In this document: piece after piece, positions 18,201 to 27,183 of the stretch
How the letters are laid out: each line of letters starts with the position of its first letter
Numbering within the stretch: the first letter of the stretch is position 1
Assembly (NCBI GenBank): GCA_038319025.1
Contig: JBBQCW010000012.1
Coordinates: forward strand, 35,124 to 99,123
Reading direction: 5' to 3'
DNA from: JBBQCW01 sp038319025
Lineage (GTDB): Bacteria; Actinomycetota; Thermoleophilia; Solirubrobacterales; Solirubrobacteraceae
Length of the DNA: 64,000 bases
Notes under the pieces: model-generated
Told to the model about the DNA's origin: nothing
Seen by the model: the letters and a program-made list of their open reading frames with translations, nothing else
The model's database searches: none
Translations under genes and position numbers: made by a program

Positions 18201-19550
18201 ATGCCCGAAGCCAAGCGCTATCACGTGACCACCTTCGGGTGCCAGATGAACGAGCACGACTCCGAGCGCATGAAGGGCATGCTCGAGACGCTCGGCTACC
18301 GGCCGGCGGAGGCGATGCCCGACGCCGACCTCATCCTGTTCAATACCTGCTCCATCCGTGAGTCCGCGGACTCACGCTTTGTCGCCCACCTGGGGCACGC
18401 CAAACGTGAGAAGACGTTGCGGCCGGACGTCGTGATCGGAGTGGGCGGATGCTGGGCGCAGTCGGTCAAGGAGGAGGTCTTCCAGCGCTTCCCGTTCGTG
18501 GACGTCGCCTTCGGCCCCGGCCAGGTGCACCGCTTGGCGGAGTTCCTAACGTCCGACTCGCTGACCGCGCAGGGGTATTTCGAGTTCGAAGGGTTCGCCG
18601 GTCATCTTCCGAGTAAGCGTGCTCGCGACGTGCAAGCCTGGGTGCAGATCTCCGTCGGCTGTAACTGCAATTGCTCGTACTGCATCGTCCCCTCCACGCG
18701 CGGCCGCGAGGTCAGCCGGCCGTTCGAAGAACTTCTCGACGAAACGCGTGCGCTCGCCGCTGACGGCGTGCGCGAGGTGACGCTGCTCGGGCAGAACGTC
18801 AACGCCTACGGCCGAGACCTTCGTGGTGAGGGTGGTCGGCGCACGTTCGCCGAACTGCTTCATGCGGTGGACGGGATCGACGGCATCGACCGCATCCGGT
18901 ACACGAGTCCGCACCCGAAGGACATGCGCGAGGACGTCATCCTGGCGCACGCCACGCTCCCCTCGGTCTGCGAGCACATCCATCTCCCACTGCAGGCAGG
19001 TTCGAGCCGCATCCTCAAGGCGATGCGCCGCACCTACGACCGCGAGCGCTACCTGGATCGCGTCGCCCTGATCCGGGAGCACCTGCCCGATGTCGCCCTC
19101 ACGACCGACATCATCGTCGGCTTCCCGGGGGAGACCGAGGAGGATTTCGCTCAGACGCTCGAAATCGTCGAGAGCGTCGGCTACGACGGTGCCTTCACCT
19201 TCATCTTCTCTCCACGCCGTGGGACGGCGGCCGCAGACATCACCGAGGGAATCGTGCCGCACCCGGTCAAGGTCGAACGCATGTCGCGACTTGTGGAAGC
19301 AGTGCAACGGCGGGCGCGCGAGCGTGCGCAGCGATTCGTCGGGCGCACGATGGAGGTCCTGGTGGAGGGTGCCTCGCGCACCGATCCGGACCGCCTGCGC
19401 GGCCGCACCCGCCACAACAAGGCCGTCAATTTCGACGGGGTCGCCCGGCCCGGAGAATTCGTGATGGTCCAGATCAGCAGCGCCAGCTCGCAGACGCTGC
19501 GCGGCGAGGTGTCTCTGCTGGCCAGCGCTGGCGCCGGGTCGCGCGGCTGA
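18201..19550 (+). CDS. miaB: tRNA-2-methylthio-N6-dimethylallyladenosine synthase MiaB
   Basis: A radical-SAM methylthiotransferase that adds the 2-methylthio group to i6A37 of tRNAs, the step after MiaA. 449 residues. The N-terminal cluster cysteines are C14, C50 and C84. The radical SAM motif is C154-x3-C158-x2-C161, with an extra C156 in between. The C-terminal TRAM domain is at about 375-440. The start at ATG 18201 (MPEAKRYHV) aligns with the family. A GTG at 18156 overlaps the previous stop and would add 15 residues; it is less likely. miaA follows 0.9 kb downstream. Confidence 0.94.
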   Translation: MPEAKRYHVTTFGCQMNEHDSERMKGMLETLGYRPAEAMPDADLILFNTCSIRESADSRFVAHLGHAKREKTLRPDVVIGVGGCWAQSVKEEVFQRFPFVDVAFGPGQVHRLAEFLTSDSLTAQGYFEFEGFAGHLPSKRARDVQAWVQISVGCNCNCSYCIVPSTRGREVSRPFEELLDETRALAADGVREVTLLGQNVNAYGRDLRGEGGRRTFAELLHAVDGIDGIDRIRYTSPHPKDMREDVILAHATLPSVCEHIHLPLQAGSSRILKAMRRTYDRERYLDRVALIREHLPDVALTTDIIVGFPGETEEDFAQTLEIVESVGYDGAFTFIFSPRRGTAAADITEGIVPHPVKVERMSRLVEAVQRRARERAQRFVGRTMEVLVEGASRTDPDRLRGRTRHNKAVNFDGVARPGEFVMVQISSASSQTLRGEVSLLASAGAGSRG

Positions 19551-19560
19551 GAAACCGTCC

Positions 19561-19583
19561 GCTCAGCGTTTGTCTCGCTGAGC
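19561..19583. terminator. Hairpin between convergent miaB and SDR genes
   Basis: GCTCAGCG-TTTGTCT-CGCTGAGC is a perfect 8-bp stem with a 7-nt loop, containing the SDR stop codon and lying 11 nt after miaB. The position between converging genes suggests a two-way terminator, though it has no T-tract. Confidence 0.45.
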
Positions 19584-20354
19584 GTCGCCGACCGACTCCG
19601 AGAGCTTGCCGCCGCCCACCCGGCGGGTGAAGGCGGCCGCTGACGAAGGGGCGATGCTGCTTAACGTCGCGCCCAGGCGCATGCCCAGCGGCGCCACGTC
19701 GACCTCACCGCGGTCGTCGGTGATCGCACGAATGACACCGGCCGCGACCTCCTCCGGCGTGCTGGTCTTCACGTACGAGGGAAGCTCCACCTGAGCATCG
19801 GCGAACATCCCCGCATCGCTGACAAACCCGGGGAACACGGCGGATACGCCGACTCCGGTTCCGTGAAGATCGGCGCGCAGGCCTTGCGCGAACCCTCGAA
19901 GCCCGAACTTCGTCGCGCTGTAGATCGACGTACCGGGCGACCCCGTCTTGCCGGCCAGCGACGAGATGTAGAGCAAGTGCCCGCGGCCGCGCTTCACCAT
20001 GGCGGGTGAGAGCAGATGGCTGAGCACGATGGGCGCGTGGAGGTTGACCTCAAGGGCACGGTCGATCTGCTCTTCGGTGAAGGAGTCCAGCGGCCCCGAA
20101 GCGGGCAATGCGGCGTTGGCGACCAGGATGTCAACACCCTCACACTCCGCGACCAGCTTGTGGAGGGCGGCGCGATCGCTGAGGTCGACCGCGATCGAGC
20201 GGGCTCCCAGCTCGGCGGCGAGCGGCTCAAGGACCTCCGTACGCCGGCCGGTGAGGATCAGGTCGCTACCGGAGGCGTGGAGAGCGCGGGCGATTGCGTG
20301 GCCGATGCCGCCCGTGGCACCGGTGAGGAGTGTGGTCGTTCCGTGGAGGTTCAC
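19563..20354 (-). CDS. Short-chain dehydrogenase/reductase
   Basis: 263 residues from GTG 20354. The cofactor motif TGATGGIG is near residues 9-16, and NAALP is the NAG-type motif. The active site has serine in SSLAGKTG and Y-x3-K in YSATKFG. The C-terminal third (VEVAPLGMRLGAT-type ending) resembles the SDR family 7/YqjQ-like group annotated as oxidoreductases acting on lipids; the substrate is not known. The start fits CAATGT 7 nt upstream and precedes TLLTGATGG by a normal distance. Longer in-frame extensions run into the divergent miaA promoter region. Confidence 0.85.
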   Translation of the reverse strand: MNLHGTTTLLTGATGGIGHAIARALHASGSDLILTGRRTEVLEPLAAELGARSIAVDLSDRAALHKLVAECEGVDILVANAALPASGPLDSFTEEQIDRALEVNLHAPIVLSHLLSPAMVKRGRGHLLYISSLAGKTGSPGTSIYSATKFGLRGFAQGLRADLHGTGVGVSAVFPGFVSDAGMFADAQVELPSYVKTSTPEEVAAGVIRAITDDRGEVDVAPLGMRLGATLSSIAPSSAAAFTRRVGGGKLSESVGDAQRDKR

Positions 20355-20361
20355 GGCCCCA

Positions 20362-20367
20362 ACATTG
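20362..20367 (-). promoter_or_regulatory. Weak -10 (CAATGT) of the SDR gene
   Basis: CAATGT, 7 nt before GTG 20354 on the minus strand; keeps the A and final T of the window's -10 pattern. Confidence 0.3.
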
Positions 20368-20399
20368 CCAGAGCCGATCGTCGCGTGGGGTCGCGCGGC

Positions 20400-20405
20400 G
20401 ATACT
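20400..20405 (+). promoter_or_regulatory. Candidate -10 (GATACT) of miaA
   Basis: GATACT-N7-GTG, the same hexamer and spacing as at dapA; supports GTG 20413 as start. Confidence 0.4.
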
Positions 20406-20412
20406 CCTGAAC

Positions 20413-21309
20413 GTGGCCGCCTCGATGATCGCGATCTTCGGCCCCACCTCGGTGGGCAAGACGTCGCTCGCATTGGCCATCGCCGAGGAGTTGCGGCGGG
20501 AAGGCAAGCGACCCGTTGCCGTCTCTGCGGATGCCCTTGCCGTGTACCGGGGTCTGGAGATCATCACCGGGGCACCCACGGCCGAGGAGCAGGCCTTGCT
20601 CGAGCACCGCCTCGTCTCCGTGCTCGACGTGCAGGAGACGTGTACAGCAGGGCGTTACGCTCGGATGGCGCACGCGGAGATCGACGGACTGCTCGCCGAG
20701 GGCGCCACGCCGATCGTTGTGGGCGGCACCGGCCTCTACCTGCGTGCCGCGCTGGCCGACCTCGAACTGCGGCCGCCCGTGGCCCCGGCGACGCGAGCGC
20801 GCTGGATGGAGCGCCTGGCCCGCGAGGGGGGGCCGGCGCTGCATGCCGAGCTGGCCGTCCGCGACGCCGACGCCGCTGACCGCATCCACCCCCACGACAC
20901 GCAGCGCATCGTCCGCGCGCATGAGCTGTTGGACGAAGGCGCAGGCCTGCCGGCCGGCCCGGGGCGGGACGAACTGTGGACCGAGAAGACACGGCATCCC
21001 ACCCGGCTGATCGCCCTCACCCGCCAACGCGAGGAGCTGTACGCCCGGGCCGACGAGCGTGTGGACGCCATGGTCGCAGCGGGCGCTGAGGCACAGGTGC
21101 GAGCCGCCGATCAGGCCGGCGCTTCCGTCACTGCACGGGCGGCAGTGGGCTTCCAGGAGTTGCTGACGGGCGATGTGGACGCGATGCGTGCGCGGACCCG
21201 CCGCCTCGCCAAGCGCCAGCTCACGTGGCTGCGGCGGCTGGAAGGCGTTGAGCACTGCGATCTGACGGGGCGCGAGCCCGCCGAGGTGGCCCGCACCCTC
21301 CTCGACTGA
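20413..21309 (+). CDS. miaA: tRNA dimethylallyltransferase MiaA
   Basis: Transfers a dimethylallyl group to A37 of tRNAs reading UNN codons, making the substrate of MiaB. 298 residues from GTG 20413; an ATG four codons later is the alternative. P-loop GPTSVGKTS is near residues 8-16. The DSxQ-type region appears as SADALAVYRGLEI, with A-L in place of the usual Q-V. VGGTGLYLRA and the C-terminal FQELL...TRRLAKRQLTWLRR are canonical. Confidence 0.92.
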   Translation: MAASMIAIFGPTSVGKTSLALAIAEELRREGKRPVAVSADALAVYRGLEIITGAPTAEEQALLEHRLVSVLDVQETCTAGRYARMAHAEIDGLLAEGATPIVVGGTGLYLRAALADLELRPPVAPATRARWMERLAREGGPALHAELAVRDADAADRIHPHDTQRIVRAHELLDEGAGLPAGPGRDELWTEKTRHPTRLIALTRQREELYARADERVDAMVAAGAEAQVRAADQAGASVTARAAVGFQELLTGDVDAMRARTRRLAKRQLTWLRRLEGVEHCDLTGREPAEVARTLLD

Positions 21310-21354
21310 GGGCCGGCGGCGTACCGTCGCCCACAGGCGCGACACTACGAACCC

Positions 21355-22194
21355 ATGCATTTTGAGAAATGGCAAGCACTGGGCAACGACTACGCGATCG
21401 TGGAGAGCGGCGCGCTCCCGTTCGCGCTGACCCCGGCGCGGGTGCGCCTCCTTTGCGACCGCCATTTCGGCCTCGGCGCGGACGGCATCCTGGAGCTGTC
21501 GCCGCCTGATGCGGCCGGGTTCGTGGCACGGCTGCGGATCCACAATCCCGACGGCTCAGAGGCGGAGCTGTCCGGCAACGGTGCTCGCGAGGCGGTGCTC
21601 TACCTGCGACGCGCCGGATGGACGGACGCAGACCAGTTCTCGATCCAGACGATCGCCGGGGAGATTCGCCCCACGATCACCTCGCCGACCACCGCCAAGG
21701 TCGACATGGGGCGAGCCTCGCTGCGCTCCGACGATTGGCCGAACGGCACCGATGACGGTCGCGGCGAGATCGTCGGTCGCGCCTTTCAGCACGTGTCGAT
21801 CGGGAACCCGCAGTGCTCGATCCGGGTGGGTTCGATCGACGAGCTCGAGGCGCTCGACGTCCGAGGTCTCGGCGCGGTCATCGAGCACGATCCGTGGTTC
21901 CCGCGGCGCACCAACGTCTCGTTCTGGACGGAGCTTGGTGCCGACCGGATCCGTGCACGCATCTTCGAGCGCGGGGCGGGCGAGACTCATTCCAGCGGCA
22001 CCGGGGCCTGCGGAGCCGCCGTCAACCACGTGCTTCGCGGCGGTGACTCACCGGTGACGGTGGTCCTGGACGGCGGGGAACTGCAGGTCGACGTGGGGGA
22101 GGATCTGCACGTGGACCTGGCGGGCTGGGCGGTCCCGGTGTTCGCCGGGGACGTCAGCGCGCAGTTGCTGGCCGACCTTCAGGCCCTGGGCTAG
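21355..22194 (+). CDS. dapF: Diaminopimelate epimerase DapF (Ser/Ser variant)
   Basis: The DapF fold interconverts LL- and meso-diaminopimelate for peptidoglycan and lysine. 279 residues with the two-fold pseudo-symmetric architecture. The first signature reads N-P-D-G-S-x4-S73-G-N-G-A-R, and the second E-R-G-A-G-E-T-H-S-S214-G-T-G. In characterised enzymes both marked serines are cysteines that act as the acid/base pair. All surrounding positions are kept (GNDY at 10-13, GNPQC, NVSFW), so the gene is intact and under constraint. Activity with two serines cannot be inferred from sequence. A DAP epimerase role is likely because the other dap genes are adjacent. Confidence 0.85.
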   Translation: MHFEKWQALGNDYAIVESGALPFALTPARVRLLCDRHFGLGADGILELSPPDAAGFVARLRIHNPDGSEAELSGNGAREAVLYLRRAGWTDADQFSIQTIAGEIRPTITSPTTAKVDMGRASLRSDDWPNGTDDGRGEIVGRAFQHVSIGNPQCSIRVGSIDELEALDVRGLGAVIEHDPWFPRRTNVSFWTELGADRIRARIFERGAGETHSSGTGACGAAVNHVLRGGDSPVTVVLDGGELQVDVGEDLHVDLAGWAVPVFAGDVSAQLLADLQALG

Positions 22195-22211
22195 CAACTT
22201 GGGCGATCGGC

Positions 22212-23030
22212 TCACACGCTGACGTCGTGCTCGCGCAGCGCGTCGTTGAGCGAGGTCTTGAGGTCGGTCGCGGCGCTGCGGCGGCCGATGATGAGCGCGG
22301 CGGGCAGGTGGAACTCGCCCGCCGGGAAGGTGCGGGGTCGCATGCCGGGGACGACCACGGCGCCTGCGGGCACGGCGCCCTTCGTGACCACGGGTTCGGA
22401 ACCGGTCACATCGATGATCTGGGTGGAGGCGGTGAGCACGACGTTGGCGCCCAGCACAGCCCGTTCGCCGACGCGGACGCCCTCCACGATGATGCAGCGA
22501 GAGCCGACGAACGCGCCGTCCTCCACGATCACCGGATCGGCCTGTAGCGGTTCGAGCACCCCGCCGATCCCGACGCCCCCGGAAAGGTGCACGTCCGCGC
22601 CGATCTGCGCGCAGGACCCGACCGTCGCCCAGGTGTCCACCATCGTGCCGGAGCCCACGTAAGCACCCACGTTCACGTACGACGGCATGAGCACGGCGCC
22701 GGGAGCGATGTAGGCGCCGTGGCGCGCGGTGGCCGGCGGCACGACGCGCACCCCGGCCGCGGCCCAACCGGACTTCAGCGCCATCTTGTCGTGGTACTCG
22801 TACGGCCCCAGCTCGATCGTCTCCATCGGCCGAGTACGAAACGACAGGAGGATCGCCTGTTTGGCCCACTGGTTGACCTGCCAACCGCCCTCGACCGGCT
22901 CGGCGACGCGGAGCACGCCGGTGTCGAGCAGGTCCAACACCTCCTCCACCTTGGCGGCCGCCTCGGGCGGAAGCTCGGGCGCGCCGTACAGCGCTTCGAT
23001 GCGGGCCTGCAGTGCAACGAGATCGGTCAT
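22212..23030 (-). CDS. dapD: 2,3,4,5-tetrahydropyridine-2,6-dicarboxylate N-succinyltransferase
   Basis: Catalyses succinyl transfer from succinyl-CoA in the acyl branch of DAP synthesis. 272 residues, the Proteobacteria-type length. An N-terminal helical domain is followed by a left-handed beta-helix made of hexapeptide repeats (from GAYIAPGAVLMPSYVNVGAY, through IVEDGAFVGSRC, to GERAVLGANVVL). It is the last gene of dapE-dapC-dapD, starting 17 nt after dapC. The start at 23030 (MTDLVALQ) fits the family; upstream in-frame sequence lies inside dapC. Confidence 0.94.
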   Translation of the reverse strand: MTDLVALQARIEALYGAPELPPEAAAKVEEVLDLLDTGVLRVAEPVEGGWQVNQWAKQAILLSFRTRPMETIELGPYEYHDKMALKSGWAAAGVRVVPPATARHGAYIAPGAVLMPSYVNVGAYVGSGTMVDTWATVGSCAQIGADVHLSGGVGIGGVLEPLQADPVIVEDGAFVGSRCIIVEGVRVGERAVLGANVVLTASTQIIDVTGSEPVVTKGAVPAGAVVVPGMRPRTFPAGEFHLPAALIIGRRSAATDLKTSLNDALREHDVSV

Positions 23031-23047
23031 GGCCGGATCCTCGCCGA

Positions 23048-24202
23048 TCAGCCCAGCAGGCGGCTCGCCGCCTGCCGGCAAAGCGCCAGAGTGGGCACCA
23101 GCGCCGCCCGGACGTGGCCTTCTCCGCCGGGTCCGAACGCGGTGCCGGGGGCCAGGGCGACGCCACGCTCCAGCCATTGCGCCACAAACGCCGCCTCATC
23201 GCCGCCCGGGACTTCCATCCACAGGAAGAAGCTTGCATCACCGCCGGCCCGACGCAGCCCCGCCGCCTCGAGGGCAGGCAGCATCACCTCACGCTTGGCC
23301 GCATATCGCGCCCGCGTGGCGACGACGTGCGTCTCATCACGCCAAGCGGCGATCGCCGCCCGTTGGACGAAAGTCTGCGGGGCCGTACCCATCGACGGGC
23401 GCAACCGTTTGAGCAGCGCGATGATCTCGCGGTCGCCCGCGACAAAGCCGCTGCGGTAGCCCGGCATCGACGAACGCTTGGAGAGGGTGTTGACGGCGAC
23501 GACGTTCGTCAGGTCGGGTACGCCGAGTACCGACCCCGGCGCGTCACCGGCGAACCACAGCTCGCTGTAAGCCTCATCGCTGGCCAACACGACGCCGTGC
23601 TCCTGACAGCGACGGGCCAGCCTTTCAAACTCCTCGGCGGTCACCACGGTGCCGGTGGGATTGTGGGGCGACGTGACCCACAGCAGCGCCAGCCGGTCCC
23701 ACGGCAGCATGTCCAGTGCCTCGGGGGAAGGCAGGGCGCTCCCGGATGCGAGGGGTACAGGTTGGGCACGCGCTCCGGCCATGACGGCGCCGCGCTCGTA
23801 CACCGGATAACTGGGGGTGGGGATGGCGACGGTGTCCCGGCCGCCGTCACGATCCACGAGAACGGACGCGAGCGAGTACACGAGTTCCTTGGCGCCGAGC
23901 GTGGGAATCACCTGGGTGTCGGGATCGAGCCTCGCTCCCGTTCGCAGCGTGACCCAGTCGGCGATCGCGGCCCGCAACTCCGCGAGGCCCAGAGCGGAGG
24001 GGTACGCGGACACCGGCTCGGCGCGCAGCGCAGCGATCAGCGTTTCGGCGATGAACGCCGGCGTCTCCTCCTGCGGCTCGCCGAGCGTGAAGTCGATCAC
24101 GTCTATCCCGCGCGCACGGGCGGCATCCCGCGCTTGGCTCATCAGGACGAACGGGTACACGCCTCCCGCCTCGACGGCCGGGTTTCGGGAGAACGTGCTC
24201 AT
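23048..24202 (-). CDS. dapC: Succinyldiaminopimelate transaminase (DapC-type)
   Basis: A fold-type I PLP aminotransferase of 384 residues. It converts N-succinyl-2-amino-6-ketopimelate to N-succinyl-LL-DAP with glutamate as donor. The PLP lysine is K242 in TLSKRSSMPGYRSG. SPHNPTGTVV (178-187) and SDEAYSELWF (208-217) are the standard PLP contacts, and the arginine of YRSG follows. The assignment to DapC rather than another class I enzyme rests on position between dapE and dapD. The ATG overlaps the dapE stop (ATGA). Confidence 0.9.
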   Translation of the reverse strand: MSTFSRNPAVEAGGVYPFVLMSQARDAARARGIDVIDFTLGEPQEETPAFIAETLIAALRAEPVSAYPSALGLAELRAAIADWVTLRTGARLDPDTQVIPTLGAKELVYSLASVLVDRDGGRDTVAIPTPSYPVYERGAVMAGARAQPVPLASGSALPSPEALDMLPWDRLALLWVTSPHNPTGTVVTAEEFERLARRCQEHGVVLASDEAYSELWFAGDAPGSVLGVPDLTNVVAVNTLSKRSSMPGYRSGFVAGDREIIALLKRLRPSMGTAPQTFVQRAAIAAWRDETHVVATRARYAAKREVMLPALEAAGLRRAGGDASFFLWMEVPGGDEAAFVAQWLERGVALAPGTAFGPGGEGHVRAALVPTLALCRQAASRLLG

Positions 24203-25257
24203 ACGGCGACGAAGGAGGCGAGCGTCTCGTACGCGTGTACCAGCGCCTCGATGCTGACCTGCTCGCTGACCTGATGGGCGTGGACGGGGTCACCAGGGCC
24301 GAAGTTGATGGCGTCCACGCCGGCCGCGGCAAATTCTGCGACCGGGGTCCACGCTTGTTTGGGCGCGACAGCGAACGCACCCGCCGCGTGGAGACGGCCG
24401 ACGAGTGGGTTGCCGGTGGCGACTGGGGCCGAGGGAGCGTTGCTGTCGATCCTGAGCGTGCCGAAGGGGTCGCACAGGCCGTGGAGCCACGCGTCGGCCT
24501 CCAGGGCGCTGCGGCCCGGCGCGTAGCGGTAGTTGACGTGAGCGCTCGCCTCCGCGGGGATGACGTTCGCGGCGATCCCACCCGAGACTTTGGTGACCGA
24601 GACGACCTCGGTGAACTCAAGACCGTCGAAGATCCGCGGCGCTGGGGCGACAGCGGTGAGTGCGCCGATGCCCTCGGCCGCACGGTGGATCGCGTTGTCG
24701 GCCTGCCACGGGCGCGCGGAGTGCCCACTGCGGCCGTGGAACGTCCATGTGGCGTTCACGTTCCCCAAGCATCCGGCCTGGATCTGGCCCGCCGTCGGCT
24801 CCATCATCACGGCGAGGTCCGCGGTGGCCAACCCGGGTTCGCGGGCGAAAAGCGGGGTCAGCGCACTGTCGGCGAGCGGCAGCTCCTCTCGGCCGAAAAA
24901 GACATAGCCGAGGTCGATGGCACCGCCGGCCCGTGCAAGCGCCAGTTCGATCATCACCGCGCACGCACCTTTCATGTCTGACGCACCGAGTCCGTGGACG
25001 CCACCATCCACGATCCGGCCTGGGATGTTGCCCTGCGCCGGGACGGTGTCCAAGTGGCCACCGAGCAGCACCAGGGGTTTGTCGCCCCGCTCGGTTACCC
25101 CGGCGAGCACGCACGTGTCGCCCGCATCGCGCGCGTCAACGCCTCCGGCCTGCAGGGTGGCCAGGACGCTCGCGCATAGCTCCACCTCACCCCGAGACTC
25201 CGACGGCGCGTCGACAAGCTGGAGCGTGCGTTGAGCCAGCCGCTCACCGAGATTCAT
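24199..25257 (-). CDS. dapE: Succinyl-diaminopimelate desuccinylase
   Basis: An M20-family zinc hydrolase of 352 residues that releases LL-DAP from the N-succinyl intermediate. Metal ligands are visible as H68-x-D70 (GGHLDTVP), D94 (GASDMKG) and the E124-E125 pair (REE), with the dimerisation domain at about 170-280. The start at 25257 (MNLGERL) is supported by TAGAGT 7 nt upstream and by the family N-terminus; the in-frame ATG at 25353 lies in the next gene. It is the first gene of the dapE-C-D operon. Confidence 0.93.
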   Translation of the reverse strand: MNLGERLAQRTLQLVDAPSESRGEVELCASVLATLQAGGVDARDAGDTCVLAGVTERGDKPLVLLGGHLDTVPAQGNIPGRIVDGGVHGLGASDMKGACAVMIELALARAGGAIDLGYVFFGREELPLADSALTPLFAREPGLATADLAVMMEPTAGQIQAGCLGNVNATWTFHGRSGHSARPWQADNAIHRAAEGIGALTAVAPAPRIFDGLEFTEVVSVTKVSGGIAANVIPAEASAHVNYRYAPGRSALEADAWLHGLCDPFGTLRIDSNAPSAPVATGNPLVGRLHAAGAFAVAPKQAWTPVAEFAAAGVDAINFGPGDPVHAHQVSEQVSIEALVHAYETLASFVAV

Positions 25258-25264
25258 TCGCCGG

Positions 25265-25270
25265 ACTCTA
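25265..25270 (-). promoter_or_regulatory. -10 element (TAGAGT) of the dapECD operon
   Basis: TAGAGT on the minus strand, 7 nt before ATG 25257; leaderless arrangement. Confidence 0.45.
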
Positions 25271-25327
25271 TTCGGGCGCCGATCGACGCCGCGAAGGAAA
25301 CGGGACGGGGGTGGCACGCAAAGGTGC

Positions 25328-26380
25328 TCATAGTGGGTGTGTCTGCGAGCCACCAGATGGCCCGACGGGCACCAGATGTACCTCCCCGGGCGCCGCAGTT
25401 ACCCGCACGCGGCGACCGGCGACAATCGCCAACCGGGTGGCCTCCGTCGCCGAGCAGACGGCCACCAGATCGCCCATCCGCACACGCACGCCATTTCCCT
25501 CTGGTGCGGCCGATGTCACCGTCAGGACCGGGCCTGTTCCACGCTCGTCGCCGTCTGTGAGCGTCAGCGCCCAGGGTTGGACCACAGCCACCGTTCGTCC
25601 AGTGGCCGGAGTGTGGCTCACGAGCGCGGCTCCGCCGTCGAGGTGGACGGTCGTCAGCCCCTCGGCTGAGGGGACGGCTACCCCGGGCAGGGCGTTGGCA
25701 CCCGTGAACCTGCCGACCTGAGCGTCGGCCGGCGACCGCACGAGCTCGGCCAGGGTGTCGACCTGACGGATCTCCCCGTCGACCAGGACGGCGATGCGAT
25801 CGGCCAGGGCCGCGGCGTCGGCCACGTCGTGGGTGACCAGCACGGTCGGGAGCGCCAGCCTCCGCAGCAGGTCGCTGAGCTCGTCGCGGACGTGGCCGCG
25901 GGTGTCAGCGTCCAGGGCCGAAAGGGGCTCATCGAGAAGCAGCACGTCCGGGTCGCGGGCCAGCGCGCGCGCCAGGGCAACGCGCTGGCGCTCACCACCC
26001 GACAGCGTCGCGGGTCGCTGCTCGGCTACTTCGGTAAGTCGCAGGCGCTCCAGCAACTCGTCCACACGGTCCTTGCCGCCGAACCCGACGTTCCTTCGCA
26101 CCGTGAGGTGCGGGAACAACGCGTACTCCTGGAATACGAATCCGACCGAACGCATCTCCGGGGCGATGTCGACACCGTCATCGCGGGAGAACCAGGTGTC
26201 GCTCCCAAGTCCGATGCGCCCGTCGTCGGGCCGCGCCAAACCGGCAATGCAGCGCAGGACCGTCGACTTCCCCGCTCCGGACGGCCCGACGAGCGCGACC
26301 GTCTCCGGCCCTACGCTCAGACGCGCGCGAAGGGTGAAGCGCGCAAGTGCCCTCGTGATGTCGAGCTCGAGGGTCTCCAT
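25328..26380 (-). CDS. modC: Molybdate ABC transporter ATP-binding protein
   Basis: The energy-coupling subunit of a molybdate/tungstate importer. 350 residues: Walker A GPSGAGKST at 32-40, Q-loop VFQEYALFPH, signature LSGGERQRVALARA, Walker B VLLLDEPLSAL, H-loop VTHD. A C-terminal TOBE/mop-like domain (about 220-350) follows, typical of ModC. The start METLELD overlaps the modB end by 64 nt. That is long for a coupled pair, but the P-loop leaves little room for a later start. Confidence 0.9.
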   Translation of the reverse strand: METLELDITRALARFTLRARLSVGPETVALVGPSGAGKSTVLRCIAGLARPDDGRIGLGSDTWFSRDDGVDIAPEMRSVGFVFQEYALFPHLTVRRNVGFGGKDRVDELLERLRLTEVAEQRPATLSGGERQRVALARALARDPDVLLLDEPLSALDADTRGHVRDELSDLLRRLALPTVLVTHDVADAAALADRIAVLVDGEIRQVDTLAELVRSPADAQVGRFTGANALPGVAVPSAEGLTTVHLDGGAALVSHTPATGRTVAVVQPWALTLTDGDERGTGPVLTVTSAAPEGNGVRVRMGDLVAVCSATEATRLAIVAGRRVRVTAAPGEVHLVPVGPSGGSQTHPL

Positions 26381-27183
26381 ACCAGGACCAGTTTGTAGGA
26401 CAACAGGACAACCGCGCTCATACATACGAGCAGCACCCCTACGGCCAGGGCCACGTCAAAGCTCGCGTCGAGCTGGTCGTAGATCGTCAGGCTGAGCGTC
26501 TGCGTGACGCCACGCACGCTGCCGGCAAACACGATTGTGGCGCCAAACTCGCCCAGTCCGCGGGCGAACGCCAGGACCCAGCCGGCCGTCAACCCGCCGG
26601 CGGCCACCGGAAGGGCGACCCGGCCAAACGTTCTCGCCGGGGAGGCCCCGAGGGTGCGAGCGGCGTCGGTCAGCGACCGGTCAACTCCCGCGAACGAGGC
26701 GATCCCTTGGCGTACGTAGAAAGGCGAGGCGACGAACACGATCGCCAGGATCACCGCCCATTCCGTGAAGGGGAGGATGACGCCGGACTGGGCCAACTGA
26801 TCGCCGAGCAGGCCGCCGGTCCCGAACGCCGCCAGGAGGCCGATCCCGGCGACCGCCGGAGGCAGGACAAGGGGCAGCTCGACGAGGGTGATGAGCAAGG
26901 CTCGGCCCGGGACGGCGCGTGTGGCCAGCAGGTAGGCCGTCGGCGTGCCCAGGCCCAGGATCAACACGTTGGCCACCAGCGTTGTCTCGGCCGTCACCCG
27001 GAGCGCGTCGAGAACCTGGGGGCTGGTCAGCAGATCCGGCACGCTCCCCAACGGGGCCTGCGTGAACAACGCGATCAACGGGATGGCGAGGAAGGTGAGC
27101 AGGATCGCGCTGCAGCCCGCCAGGACGGCGGTGAACCACGCCGTTCTCCACCGCAACCGTCGGCGGGTGGTCCGCATCGTCAC
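26317..27183 (-). CDS. modB: Molybdate ABC transporter permease
   Basis: 288 residues with six membrane helices. The ABC-permease cytoplasmic loop reads DAARTLGASPARTFGRVALP, the EAA-type motif that docks on ModC. PLVLPPAVAGIGLL and RGLGEFGATI are ModB-typical. GTG 27183 overlaps the modA stop (GTGA); ATG 27177 two codons later is equally possible. The C-terminal tail after the last helix is basic and extends over the start of modC. Confidence 0.9.
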   Translation of the reverse strand: MTMRTTRRRLRWRTAWFTAVLAGCSAILLTFLAIPLIALFTQAPLGSVPDLLTSPQVLDALRVTAETTLVANVLILGLGTPTAYLLATRAVPGRALLITLVELPLVLPPAVAGIGLLAAFGTGGLLGDQLAQSGVILPFTEWAVILAIVFVASPFYVRQGIASFAGVDRSLTDAARTLGASPARTFGRVALPVAAGGLTAGWVLAFARGLGEFGATIVFAGSVRGVTQTLSLTIYDQLDASFDVALAVGVLLVCMSAVVLLSYKLVLVWRPSSSTSRGHLRASPFARV

